Notes: generated by a model from the sequence alone, not told the origin. DNA of 64,000 nt from Clarkia xantiana subsp. parviflora (GCA_036873135.1 JAPTYO010000059.1:10285066-10349065); one strand, 5' to 3'; shown: positions 24,301 to 36,262, counted from the stretch's first letter. Made by a program: numbers and translations.

Positions 24301-27300
24301 GGAGTTAGACTTTGCACTCCTATTCCCAGAGCGCCATATCCTTCTACGGGTACTGCCCGTTCTTGTTGTGTTAGCAACATCATCTGAGAAGGACAGTGAA
24401 TCACTGTACAAGAGAGTGAAAATTAATAGACTTATCAATATATTCAAGGTAATTAATTTACTAATTTTTGGCCAAAATAAAAAAAATTTACTACTTTAGA
24501 GCATCTCTAAAGTTTCCACCTTGTGGTTGGCAAGTTCATACATTTAAAAAGACATGGCAAAAGCTCCTGTAACTAGGGGCTGTTTCCGTACTACTTCAAT
24601 TTGTCTTTTGATGTTTATTTTCTTCTATTTCTGGCAGAATGACCCTGTGGTTCCAGCATTTCCAGATCTTCATCTTTCTCCTGCAGCAATAATGAAGGAA
24701 TTGTCATCTTATTTTCCAAAGTTTTCTGTTCAAGTTCGTCTTTTGGCTCTTCCAGCACCTCATGAACTTCCACCAAAGGAGGCACAAGAATATCCTATAC
24801 AACTACTTACCTTCCCCTTTTACTAGATTATTATAGCGGATTGATGCCCACTTTAAGAATTGTTTTACAGAAGGCTGACAAATTTTTTGAAACTAAGATA
24901 GTTCGATTAATTTGCTGAGAATACTTTCCTTGACATAGTTTACTTACCAGCGACATTATATGATAGCTAACCACATTGGAGCCATTCGTGCTGAACATGA
25001 CGATTTCACAATTCGGTTTGCTTCTTCCATAAATCAGGTGTTCTTCTACATCCGGGAATAATTATCTCTTAATAGTTATAATTTATTTTGTTAGTTTTGC
25101 TTATCCTTTGCTTTTGTAGCTTCTGCTGTTGAAGTCAACTGAAGGTGCAGACGTCGAGTGGTGCAAAGAAGTGAAAGGCAGTGTCTATGATATGGCAGTT
25201 GAAGGATTTCAGCTCTTGAGCAGATGGACTGGACGTATTTGGGATCAATGCGCATGGAAATTTTCCCGACCTTGCAAAGATTTCTCTCCTTTTGAAGCAA
25301 ATGAGAGCCCAGCCTCATTTTCCGACTATGAAAAGGTAGGTATTTTATCTTGTATTGTTGAGATTATGTTTGGTTTGTAACTTTTGTTGATGGTACGTTG
25401 CTTTAAGAATCTTTCGGGGGATGTTTGTGTACTTTGGCTATTCCTCTTTCAGTTATTACTAGTTATAAAGCGACCTAATACTGCTCTAGTTGTTGGTTGG
25501 AGTACTTTATTCACACAGTAAGTTGAACAGATTATGTTCACTGATTGGATTTCTAAGATGCTGAAACTACATTTATCCATCTTCAGTTAATGACGCATTC
25601 CATGTGTTGCATTCGTAGGTAGTTCGATACAACTATAGTCCAGAGGAAAGAAAAGCACTTGTTGAACTTGTTAGCTACATAAAGAGCATTGGGTCAATGA
25701 TGCAAAGGTGTGATACCTTGGTAGCTGATGCCTTATGGGAAACAATACATGCCGAGGTCCAAGATTTTGTGCAGAATACACTAGCAGCCATGTTGAAGAC
25801 AACATTTCGAAGGAAAAAGGACCTCTCAAGGTGGGATAATGGTTAATTGGTGTCAAGATTGTCTCATAGAAATTCAAACATGATTTTTTTTGGCCAAAAT
25901 TCTAACATCAATTTGTTTAAATATAATGCAAGGTTTTCTGATACGCAAGCTCTTCCCTAAGGTCTGTATGGTTTCTTGCATGCAGGATCCTATCAGATAT
26001 GCGAACTCTTTCGGCAGACTGGATGGCAAATACTAACAGGCCTGAGACGGATGTACAATCTGCTCAACAAGGAGGTGAACAAAGCAAAGCAAGTTTCTTT
26101 TATCCGAGGCCGGTCGCACCAACATCTGCTCAGGTTAATCTTTGGCTACTTTTCGTTTCTTAAATTGATTCTTGGGTTAAGAACCTATATATTGTCTGAA
26201 GTTTGCCCATGTGAAATTTTGGTGTCTGAAGTTTCACTTTTGTTGGAATTTGATGTCTCCGTCCAAATTTGCAGTTAAAATTGACAAAACTTGGTCACAT
26301 GACCCGATAAAAAAATAAATCCCAAAATTGCCGGAGTAGGGTGGTGGCCGGCCGGAGTAGGGTGGTGGTCGGCGGGTCGGAGTTGGGTGGTGGTCGGTCG
26401 CCGGAGTTTTAGTGGTGGTCGCCGGCCTGAGTAGGGTGGTGGGTGGCCGAGTAGGTTGTCCGGCCGGAGTAAACATAATAGTAAAGGGGGCAATTTTGAC
26501 ATTTTACATCATTCTGTCAATTTTAACAGCAAATTTGGATGGTAAGCCAAATTTCAACAAAAGTGAAACTTCGGACACCAAAATCTCACATGGGGCAAAC
26601 TTCAGACAGTTTATAGTTTCTTAACCCTTGATTCTTCTTGCCTTGTAATCTTCGAACGTTTTCCATTTTTCTTTTTAGTTAAGACTGAAATATATTTTCA
26701 TTGATTAGTAATAATTAATTTCTTATAATATTTGTGTTTTCCATCACCTGGCCCCGAGACTTATGATTTTTTTATGGTTACTATTTTAGGTTCCAGGGTT
26801 GATGTTTAATTCCTCATAAGATTGATAGCTGTCTTAAAATGATATCGTTCGCCTTGTTTGCTTTTGGTTGACTCTAATTTTGTCCACTAAAAGAATAGTT
26901 TATTTGCGCAGGTCCACTGTTTACAGTTTCTTATCTATGAGGTTGTCTCTGGTGGGAATCTTAGGAAGCCAGGTGGACTTTTCGGGAACAGTGGGTCTGA
27001 TATCCCAATTAATGATCTGAAACAGCTGGAGACGTTCTTCTATAAGCTTAGCTTTTTCCTTCATATACTGGACTATACAGGTAAGTTACTTGTGTAATTC
27101 GATTCTGTTGGTGACAATATATTGGACATGCTGGCGGTCTTGTTGGTAATGTGAGGAATTTAATAAATCAGCTCTGTTATTCCTGGTTTTCTAATAGGTT
27201 TGTTCAACTTATTTTAGATGATAGTGATGTCATTTTGATATTTGGGAAATCACTTTAAGTATTCTGAAAAAATATATTGCTTAAATCTGGGAAAAGCATT

Positions 27301-30300
27301 CAAGGAAACCTTCACAGTATCTTACAGCTAATGTTACCTTATGCTTGCAGCGACATTGGGAACTCTGACAGATCTCGGTTTCCTGTGGTTTAGAGAGTTT
27401 TATCTGGAATCTTCTCGTGTTATTCAGGTAAATACTTCGATTGTAGTGGTTGTTCACAATAGGTCCTCCTTTTAGTTGTAAAACTGAACTTCTACTGTGA
27501 GAGATTTCTTCTAATAAGGCAATTGTTCATACATATTTTATATCATTTTTATTTAACTAATTAGATGTCATTTTATGTGCAGTTTCCAATTGAATGTTCT
27601 CTTCCATGGATGCTTATAGATCACATACTGGAATATCACAGTGTTGGCCTCCTTGAGAGTATTTTAATTCCTTTTGACATCTACAATGATTCAGCTCAGC
27701 AAGCATTGGTTGTCCTGAAGCAGCGGTTCCTTTATGATGAAATTGAAGCTGAGGTATATGTGTATTCTTTTATACTAGTATATTTAAATTAATTGAGGTT
27801 GTCTACTTCGCCTGTGGTTAAATTTGTTATGTCCATTCAACTGTTTTATTCGTGGGTTTGCCCTAGAATTTGATTGTATGATCTCTTAGAGCTGATTGCC
27901 CAATTTTACTATTTTACCAATAAAAATAGGGTTAAGAACACAGGAAGGGCCTGAATTTTGGCCCATGTTGACGGGAGAGGTCTGAATGTTCAAATGTTAA
28001 TATTAAGAGTCTGAATTTTCAACTTTGTTGATATAAGAGGTCTCCGTCAATTTTTGCCGTTAAAACTAACGGAATTTGGTCACATGCTTGGCATGTGACC
28101 AAAAATAAACTGAAATCCCAAAAATGCCCTCCGACCAAAGTGTGCCCCTCACATGCTTGACTTGAAAAGACAAAAAATGCCCTTAAAGCCACCACGGCTC
28201 CGGCAACCGCCACCCGGCTCCGGCGACCACCACCCCAGCTCCGGCGACCACCACCCTACTCCGGCGACCTCCACCACGGCTCCGGTTGGGCCCAAATCGG
28301 AGCTACCGGCCCCGATTGGCCCGATCGGAGCCACAAAAGCTCTAATCGGAGCTCTGTGGCTCCGGTCGGAGCTTTTTTGGCTCCGGTCGGAGCTTTTTGG
28401 CTCCGATCGGGGCCGGTAGCTCCGATTTGGACCCAACCGGAGCTGTGGTGGCGGTCGCCGGAGTTGGGTGGTGGTCGCCGGAGCTGGGGTGGTGGTCGCC
28501 GGAGCCGGGTGGTGGTCGCCAGAGCCGGGTGGCGGTGGCCGGAGCTGTGGTGGCTTTAAGGGCATAATTAGTGGGCAAGGGTATTTTAGACATTTCATAT
28601 TTCATTAATTAAATTGCTAAATTGTTACAATAATTGCAAATGGGTAATTCCAACATTTCATGTGGTTCTGTTAAATTTAACAGCAAATTTGGACGGAAAA
28701 CCGAAAAACAACAAACATGATAATTCAGACCCTTAATATCAACATTTGAACATTCAGACCTCTCCCGTCAACATGGGTCATTATTCAGGCCCTTCTTGTG
28801 TTCTTAACCCATAAAAATAAAAGGCTGGCTCTGCCTAATTGGTTGCACAATTTCTTCTATTAGGTTGACCATTGTTTCGATATATTCACGTCAAGGTTAT
28901 GTGAAATTATTTTCACATACTACAAGAGTTGGGCGGCTAGGTACGCCTTAACCATCTATGACACAATCTCAAATTAGTGTCTTTATTCTCTTCACTTTAA
29001 TTGGAACTAATTTTACCGATTGATTATAATTTGGCATTTGCAGCGAGTTACTTGATCCATCGTTCCTCTTCGCTTTGGATAATGGAGAAAAATTGTCTGT
29101 GCAGCCTATGAGGTTTGCAACACTTCTAAAAATGACTAGAGTAAAGGTAAAAGCACTGTTTAAGTATAGCTTTTCTCTGTTGTACTAATAATGTTTCCAG
29201 ATTTTACCTGTGCTCTTATTTTATATTTTTCATCTATGCAGTTGCTCGGGAGGACCATTGATTTAAGAAGTCTAATTTCTGAACGGATGAACAAACTTTT
29301 CAGAGAGAATCTCGAGTTCCTTTTAGACCGGTTCGAGTCTCAAGATTTATGTGCAATAGTGGTAAATAATGACTTTCTATCTTCTAAGCTGAGTCAAATT
29401 AAATGACAGTACAGTTTTCTTGGTGGAGTTTCATATTTAATTATATTAATCATCTAATTTTCAGGAGTTGGAAAAGTTGCTGGATATCTTGAGACATGCT
29501 CATGAGTTGTTATCGAAGCATCTCTCAGTAGATTCATTTAACTTAATGATGAATGAGATGCTAGAGAACATATCACTCGTTTCATATTCTAGTCGACTTG
29601 CTTCTCAGGTACGAGAAATTAGGAAGTCTCTTACAAATGGCAAATAGCTTCTGTGATGGATCATATCATGGTTATATATTTTTACTGTTAATGTAGAGGG
29701 ATATAGTATTTATGTTAATATTGATAAGTGAGTGAAATCTGATCAGTAATGATTCAAAAAATTCATTTGCCAGATCTGGTCTGAGATGCAAAATGACTTT
29801 CTGCCGAACTTTATCCTCTGTAACACGACGCAACGATTTATACGCTCCTCAAGGGTGCCTCTTGTTCCTGTTCAAAAGCCTTCAGTTCCGTATGCAAAGC
29901 CCAATTTCTATTGTGGTACTCAAGTGAGTTTAATTTCCACAATTGTTTATTTCATTTTTTTTTTGTTCGTGTTACTGTTTTCTAGCTTAAGTAAGCATCT
30001 TTGTAGGATTTGAATTCTGCACACCAAAGTTTTGCTCGACTGCACAGTGGATTTTTCGGAATTCCACACATGTTTGCCATTGTGAAACTTCTAGGATCAA
30101 GATCGCTGCCTTGGCTTATCCGAGCACTTCTTGATCATATATCAAACAAGGTATAGCCATTTATTTTCGATATATAATTATTAGAGCACTACTGATGATA
30201 TGGCAGCTGATGTGGACATTTAACTCTCATGCTTGATATTCTTTCATCATGATATTTTGCATTTCAGATTACGACAGTAGAACCGATGATTTCAGGGCTA

Positions 30301-33257
30301 CAAGAAGCTCTGCCCAAATCTATTGGGTTGCTCCCTTTTGATGGAGGTGTAACTGGTTAGTAGTGTAGTGGTGGCATATCTTCTTTATGCATTCATTCAT
30401 TCATATCAGACAGTGACTTAATACTTGATTCTTCTTAATTAGGTTGTATGCGGGTCATCAATGAACAACTTAATTGGGGGAAGAAAGCAGAACTCAAAGC
30501 AGAGGTGCTGGCTGGGATAAAGGAGATTGGCAGTGTTTTATACTGGATTGGGCTTCTTGATATCGTCTCGGTTAGTCGTACTCTTCATCCATCCAATAAG
30601 CTTCAAATTTCATATCAAGTTTTTGTTTTTGTTTATCTTCTGATAGATAACTGAATATGTGCATTAGAGAGAAGTAGACAGCACCCATTTCATGCAAGCA
30701 GCACCTTGGCTGGGTATGGTACCAGGAGCAGATGGCCAAATATTGCAATCTCAAGAAGGAGGAACTGCTAGCCCTATTGTCAATCTCTTCCGATCGGGTA
30801 CAGCAGTTATTGTTTCCAATCCTGGGTGCCCAAATCCAACATCGTTCCACACAATGGCTAAACAAGCTGAAGCTGCAGGTTTCTACTTTACTATAAACAA
30901 CTTCATCCATCTATTCTTCTAACAGTTTCTTATGTGTCATCATCATTGATTGCTCTATTTCTTTATTGGGTTACTTAGCAACTTGCTAGCTGAACTTTGG
31001 GAGTTTTGACCATATGCTAGCTGATTTATATATTTTTTTCAAAAATTGCTAGCTGAAATGATGCAAAGTTACAATACGCTAGCCCCATCTAATTTGCTAT
31101 CATATGGGAACGAAAACTTGTATGTGTCTATCATGTGCAAATTGTAATCACTTCTCACAAATTGCAAAATTTCCCAAAATATTCCAAAATTCAGCTAGCA
31201 AATTGCTAATTTCATCAAAGTTCAGTTAGCAATTTGTAAAAAAATAAAATAAACAAAACATATTTAAGTTATGCAAGACAAGAAACAACGTCCAAGTTTG
31301 CAAATTAAATGGAGTTAGCGTATTGCAACTTTGAATAATATATTTCATCTAACAATTTGTTTAAAGGAAAAATTTCAGCTCGGAAGTTGGTAAGTGTTAT
31401 TTATTTGGTTAAGAATCTATGAAAGGTCTGAACTATCACCCATGTTAACGGGAGAGGTCTGAAATTTAAAAAGTTAATAACAGATGTCTGAAATTTCAAT
31501 TTTGTTGATTTAAGATTTTCCGTCCATTTTTAGGGTTAAATTTAACAGAATTGTGTGAAATGACATTTTTGCCCCTTTAATATTTTGTTTTATTTAATAT
31601 CTTATTTAAAACCACCCAACTCCGGCCACCGCCACCTGACTCCGGCCACCACCACCCGACTCCGGCGACCACCACCTCGACTCCGGCGACCACCACCTCG
31701 ACTCCGACGACCACCACCTCGGCTCCGGCGACCCGACTCCGGCCACCACCTCAGAAAAAAAGCTCCGATCGGGGCCAAAAAGCTCCGATCGGGGCCAAAA
31801 AGCTCCGATCGGGGCCAAAAAGCTCCGATCGGGGCCAAAAAGCTCCGATCGGAGCTAAAAAAGCTCCGATCGGTGCCAAAAAGCTCCGATCGGAGTTTTG
31901 TGGCTCTGGTCGTGGCCACAGAGCTCCAGATCGGAGCTCTGTGGCCCCGGCCGGAGCCACAAAGCTCCGATCGGAGCTCTGTGGCCCCGGCCGGAGCCAC
32001 AAAGCTCCGATCGGAGCTCAATCGGGGCCGGTGGCTCCGATCGGAGCCCAATCGGGGCCGGTGGCTCCGATTTTGGCCCAATCGGAGCCTTGTTGGTGGT
32101 CGTCGGAGTACGGTGGTGGTCGCCGGAGTACGGTGGTGGTCGTCGGAGTACGGTGGTGGTCGCCGGAGTACGGTGGTGGTCGCCGGAGTACGATTGGTGG
32201 TCGCCGGAGTACCGTGGTGGCTTCAAGGGCATTTTGGTCTTTTCACTCCAAGCATGTGAGGGGCACACTTGATAGAAGGGCATTTTTGGAAATTTATTTT
32301 ATTTCCGGTCACATGCCAAGCATGTGACCAACTTCCGTTAGTTTTAACGGAAAAAACTAACGGAGACCGCTGTTATCAACAAAACAGAAAATTTAGACCT
32401 CTGTTATTAACTTTTTAAATTTCAGACCTCTCCCGTTAACATGGGTGATAGTTCAGACCTTTTATAGGTTCTTAATCCTATTTATTTGGGAATTGAACTT
32501 CATCCTGATGATGACTACAGATCTACTGTACAAGGCTAATATAAACACCGGGAGTGTCCTGGAATACGCTCTTGCTTTTACGAGTGCTGCCCTGGACAAG
32601 TACTGCAGTAAATGGAGCGCTGCACCCAAAACTGGATTCCTAGACATCACAACCTCAAGGGATTTCTATCGTATCTACAGCGGCCTTCAAATAGTAAACG
32701 TTACACTCCCAATATCACAACGTCGACTGCTGTTGAATTTGCCAACAAAAATGATTTATTATTTGATTGTAGGGTTATTTGGATGAATCGGTAAGAGTGC
32801 AACCAAACAATCATGAAGTGCTTGGTGACTCGATCGCATGGGGAGGATGCACATTAATGTACTTGCTAGGGCAGCAGCTCCACTTTGAGCTGTTTGATTT
32901 TTCATATCAAGTGCTGAATGTTGCAGAGGTTGAGGCCGGATGGATGAGTCACACACATAAGAACCCTCAACTCTCCCAGGTAAAATATTTTGGGTTGTTA
33001 ATTAATTTATTTCTGGAAGGAATGACAGTGTTGAAAGAAATTGACTGGTTTTGATTGGGAAGAAGGGATGGGAGACACTATTGGAAGCGATGAAGAAGGC
33101 TCGGAGATTGAACAATCACGTGTTCTCGATGCTGAAAGCGCGGTGCCCGCTTGAAGATAAAGTGGCTTGCGCGATTAAGCAGAGTGGAGCTCCTCTTCAT
33201 CGCATCAAGTTTGACAACACTGTCTCGGCTTTTGAAACTCTGCCTCAGAAGAGTTAG
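18368..33257 (+). CDS. PIR: PIR/SRA1 (CYFIP family), SCAR/WAVE complex subunit
   Basis: Thirty exons: 18368-18421, 18515-18587, 19122-19186, 21249-21326, 21504-21623, 21706-21776, 22731-22823, 23482-23551, 23699-23763, 24253-24448, 24638-24789, 24944-25037, 25120-25335, 25619-25830, 25986-26133, 26912-27080, 27351-27427, 27583-27753, 28864-28940, 29044-29146, 29242-29361, 29465-29608, 29774-29923, 30007-30150, 30268-30355, 30443-30570, 30668-30878, 32521-32693, 32773-32979, 33066-33257. They join in frame to 1286 aa, the usual CYFIP length (about 1280). It starts [18 protein letters not shown]. It contains the family blocks [32 protein letters not shown] helices and, near the end, [19 protein letters not shown]. 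Family knowledge: it binds active ROP/Rac GTPase and holds the SCAR/WAVE complex that activates ARP2/3 actin nucleation, which shapes trichomes and pavement cells. Intron 11 is AT-AC; introns 3, 15, 18 and 27 hold transposons. No coding damage is seen. Confidence 0.96.
20509..20997. mobile_element. hAT-type MITE in PIR intron 3 (489 bp)
   Basis: Perfect 8-bp duplication CTTGTTAT at 20501-20508 and 20998-21005. Termini TAGGGATGGCAACGGG and CATTGACATCCCTA are inverted partners. Both subterminal regions are saturated with GACCCG/CGGGTC units around an AT-rich centre. No transposase is present, so it depends on an autonomous hAT. Confidence 0.93.
24790..24943 (+). other. Probable U12-type AT-AC intron of PIR
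   Basis: Exon 11 ends CACAAGA and no GT donor fits the frame there. The intron begins ATATCCTATAC, matching the minor-spliceosome donor ATATCCTT at its first seven positions. Ten to fifteen bases before its end is TTTCCTTGAC, a match to the U12 branch-site consensus TTCCTTRAC. It ends TTTAC, and exon 12 resumes TTACCAGCGACAT. Using these borders the protein reads through as ...AQ-D-YQRHYM..., where relatives have EYQRHY, and the phase matches on both sides. A GT-AG alternative that keeps the frame was not found. Confidence 0.88.
26174..26627. mobile_element. Mutator-like foldback element in PIR intron 15 (454 bp)
   Basis: Perfect 9-bp duplication TTGATTCTT at 26165-26173 and 26628-26636. The left arm starts GGGTTAAGAACCTATA and the right arm ends in its inverted partner (TATAGTTTCTTAACCC). 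Shared inner motifs on both arms include CTGAAGTTTGCCC, TCCGTCCAAATTTGC-type and GGTCACATGACC-like sequence. The core is GCCGGAGTAGGGTGGTGG repeats. It is the shortest full member and has no coding capacity. Confidence 0.92.
27929..28810. mobile_element. Mutator-like foldback element in PIR intron 18 (882 bp)
   Basis: Perfect 9-bp duplication ATAAAAATA at 27920-27928 and 28811-28819. The arms are inverted copies over roughly 400 bases each, from GGGTTAAGAACAC to its partner GTGTTCTTAACCC. Each carries GAGAGGTCTGAATGTTC and the TCCGTC...GCCGTTAAAACTAACGG block. The left arm also has a GGTCACATGC/GCATGTGACC palindrome. The left core is C-rich (CTCCGGCGACCACCAC units) and the right core G-rich (GGTGGTGGTCGCCGGAG), meeting at GGCTCCGATC/GGAGC palindromes. 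Open frames on both strands in the core follow from the triplet-like repeats and are not genes. Confidence 0.95.
30970..31395. repeat. Imperfect inverted-repeat element in PIR intron 27
   Basis: GCAACTTGCTAGCTGAACTTTGG (near 30979) pairs with AAAGTTCAGTTAGCAATTTG (near 31219) in inverted orientation. A second pair, GCAAAGTTACAATACGCTAG near 31062 and GAGTTAGCGTATTGCAACTT near 31313, overlaps it. This looks like an old MITE or two nested ones; borders and target duplication could not be fixed. Confidence 0.45.
31407..32478. mobile_element. Mutator-like foldback element in PIR intron 27 (1072 bp)
   Basis: Perfect 9-bp duplication TATTTATTT at 31398-31406 and 32479-32487. The arms start GGTTAAGAATCTATGAAAGG and, inverted from the right, GGATTAAGAACCTATAAAAGG. 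The core is the richest of the family. On the left are tandem CTCCGGC-ACC-ACC units (31618-31750), then five AAAGCTCCGATCGGGGCCAA units (about 31760-31860). Alternating GGAGCTCTGTGGC palindromes follow, then GGTGGTGGTCGCCGGAGTAC units (32090-32220). The last outward blocks (AGGGCATTTTGGTCTTTTC and CATGCCAAGCATGTGACC) match the element at 27929. No transposase is encoded. Confidence 0.94.
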
Positions 33258-34040
33258 TTCGTTCCTGAACAAACCAAAAACACCACTTACTTGCTCATCC
33301 ATCGAAATTGTAACGTCAGCTGAGTTAATTAATAATATCTTCACACTACTGCTGTTAAGTCATCAAATTGTTGCATCTCATTAATTAAACAAAGATTGGC
33401 TGCTTTTTTAGGTGTTGACGACGAGAATTACATATATATATATCTGTGATTGTGAAGAAAGATTTTTATGTTGAAATTTTTTAATCATACCCACTATATA
33501 TTATATTAATTCGGTATCAGAAGCCCTTTGGTCGACGCGTGGACAGTCCACGCAGTCACCGTTTTCTAATTTAATAGGCGTTCTCTAAATTTAGATACAT
33601 AATATTGATTAATTGAAAATTAAAAAGTATTTTTATCTCTTATTTTGGTCTTTACGCAATTTAAAGAAACTAATTAATTAAAAGTTTTCTTTTAAATAGT
33701 AAATTTATACAGTTTGGTTCCGGAAGATCATAGCTTTAATTTTAGTAATTAATATATCATAACTAATAAATATATTACATATAATAATGTTATATATATA
33801 TAAATAGATTCGGCCAAAAGTAATATATTATATATATATTAAAAATTTGAGAATTTAATATTTAACTATATTACTTACTTACTTAGATAAGGGAAAAATT
33901 AATAACCGTTTTTTATTATAATATATATCAATATAACAATTAATAAATATATTTTAGGAATCCAAATATAAAATAAAACGTAAGTATAGTCAATTTTACA
34001 TCTGTCTATCTCTATCTTAAATAACCTTGGAACACTATAT

Positions 34041-34073
<33 letters not shown>

Positions 34074-34616
34074 GTAATAGTATATTTTATTATTTATATT
34101 ATATTACACTATATATATAGATAGTAATACGAATATACACATATATTAGGGTTTATTTGTTGGTTTTCTTCAACCAAGATGGAGATGGAGAATACACGAG
34201 CGTGCATATTGGACGAAGATAGAAAGGGACTAATCTGGTAGTCACTCCAAGACCCCGAGTTTTACGTCTTCCTTTTAATAATCATGAGTTTAAGTATGTA
34301 AAATTATTTGATGATTATGCTCCTTATAATATTTTTAGATGTATGCAATTCAGCTGTTCTTATTGGTGTTGCTTTGTAAAATTGCAGGTAAGATGTTTTA
34401 TTACAGCCAATTGATGTATTTGTCGATGTCGTATCTATACAGGAAGAAATTTGTTGGGCCAAGCACGTTGCTCTTTAAAGCAAGGCAAGAGGTTTACAAA
34501 TACACATTGTAAAAAAATTTTTACTCTTTATATTATATTACACTATATAATTATTAAAGTAGAGATAGTAATATGAATATATATGTATATTTTAGGGTTT
34601 CAGCTGATTTTCTTTA
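33258..34616. other. PIR 3' flank and AT-rich intergenic DNA
   Basis: Very AT-rich, with TA microsatellites (for example 34044-34072). A block at about 34105-34235 (ATTATATTACACTATAT..., TTAGGGTTT, GATGGAGATGGAG, GATAGAAAGGG) is repeated from about 34527, where the second copy is split by the foldback at 34617. No gene is supported. Confidence 0.55.
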
Positions 34617-35558
34617 GGGTCAATAACTTTTGAGAGGTCTGAAGATTGACCCTTGTAAATTTGAGAGGTCTGAAGATTGACCCTTGTAAATTTGAGAGGT
34701 CTGAAGATTGAAATGGTGATAACAGAGGTCTGAAGTTTCGACTTGTAGATAATAGAGGTCTCCGTTAGTTTTTTTTCGTTAAAACTGACGGAAGTTGGTC
34801 ATGTGCATAGCATGTGACCGGAAATAAAATAAAATTCCAAAAATACCCTTCTTGCATCTCACATGATTGAATGAAAAGACGAAAATGCCCTTAAGGCCAC
34901 CACCCAACTCCGACGACCACCACTCACAGCTCCGGCGACCGCCACCCAACTCCGGCGACCACAACCCGACTTCGACGGCCGCCACCAAACTCCAACGACC
35001 GCCACCACGGCCCCAATTGGGCCCAAATCGGAGCCACCGGCCCCGATTGGGCCTAAATCGGAGCCACAAAGCTCCGATCGGAGCTCGGTGGCTCCGATCG
35101 GACCTCCGTGGCTCCGATTTGGGGCCACAGAATCGGAGCCACAGAGCTCCGATTTGGAGCTCTGTGGCCCCAAATCGGAGCCACGGAGCTCCGATTGGGG
35201 CCGTGGTGGCGGTCTTCGGAGTTTGGTGGCGGTCGTCGGAGTTGTGAGTGGTGGTCGCCGGAGTTGGGTGGTGGCCGGCCGGAGCCGTGGTGGTGGCCGG
35301 AGTTGGTTAGGTTTAAATTATGGACACGGGTATTTTTGTCATTTCATCTTTATATTAATTAAACTTTTTATTAATTCAAATATTACAAAAGGGTATTTTT
35401 GACATTTCATGCGGTTCTGTTAAATTTAACAGAAAATTTGGACGGAAAACCTAAAAATCACAAAGTCCAAACTTCAGACCTCAGTTATCACCATTTCAAT
35501 CTTCAGACCTCTCAAATTCACAATAGTCAATCTTCAGACCTCTCCCAGGTTATTGACC
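34617..35558. mobile_element. Mutator-like foldback element downstream of PIR (942 bp)
   Basis: Duplication ATTTTCTTTA at 34607-34616 and 35559-35568 (9-10 bp, since one base is shared with the terminus). The arms start GGTCAATAAC. The left arm has a short tandem duplication of GAGAGGTCTGAAGATTGACCC. Inner blocks TCCGTTAGTTTTTTTTCGTT and GCATAGCATGTGACC and a core of CTCCGGCGACC / GGTCGCCGGAG units with GGAGCTC palindromes match the PIR intron members. It splits one copy of a local duplication. Confidence 0.9.
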
Positions 35559-35877
35559 ATTTTCTTTAACATATTGGAGATGGAGGATTGGCGACGTGCG
35601 GATTGGTCGACAGAGATAGAAAGGGTGGCGTTGAAATTATTATTATTTTTTTAATTGGACTTTATAAAGGTAAGAATAGTGAAGCCAGTGGGGATGTGTA
35701 TTTTCTGTCAATCCCATTACAGTTTAGAATTTTGTTGCTTGCAGGTCAGAACTGGTCGATCCAAAATTGTTCTTCATCATGTGAGAATTAGGAGAAGAAG
35801 CTCATCGTACGATAATTTTATACAGTCGTTCAATGAAATCTAATTTCATACTGCTCTTCAATGTGGAGAAGTTGTAC

Positions 35878-36262
35878 AAGCTGATGTTGATCTCATTCAG
35901 AACTTTACATAACCATATTGATCCTCTATTCCTCTTTCACTTTCGTAATTCTAGAAATCTGATCTATCTTACCGTACATGTAGGTTGGAGCTGTAAATAT
36001 GTGAAAAATGATGTTGATCTCATTCAGAACTCTACATAATCATATTGATCCTCTATTCCTCTTTCATTTTCGTAATTCTAGAAATTTGATCTATCTTACC
36101 GTACATGTACGTTAGAGTTGTAAATATGTGAAAGCTGATGTTGATCTCATTCAGAACTCTACATAATCATACTGATCCTCTATTCCTCTTTCAGTTTCAT
36201 AATTCTAGAAATTTGATCTATCTTACCGTACATGTAGGTTTGAGCTGTAAATATGTGAAGTG
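35878..36262 (+). repeat. Three tandem copies of a 127-bp unit
   Basis: TGATGTTGATCTCATTCAGA starts at 35882, 36009 and 36136, giving an exact 127-bp period twice. The units include TCCTCTATTCCTCTTTC and TTACCGTACATGTA and differ by only a few substitutions, so the duplication is fairly recent. No conserved protein is apparent. Confidence 0.93.

Noticed and set aside
28149..28605. Overlapping long open frames on both strands
   Set aside because: They come from the triplet-like GC repeats of the foldback core; composition is Pro/Thr/Arg or Gly/Ser/Trp repeats and no homology is recognisable.
31585..32327. Frames of 120-220 codons on both strands
   Set aside because: Same cause: the palindromic core of the 31407-32478 element, inside a PIR intron.
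33985..34140. Possible regulatory AT tract near 34 kb
   Set aside because: TA microsatellite-type DNA common in this window; nothing links it to a gene.
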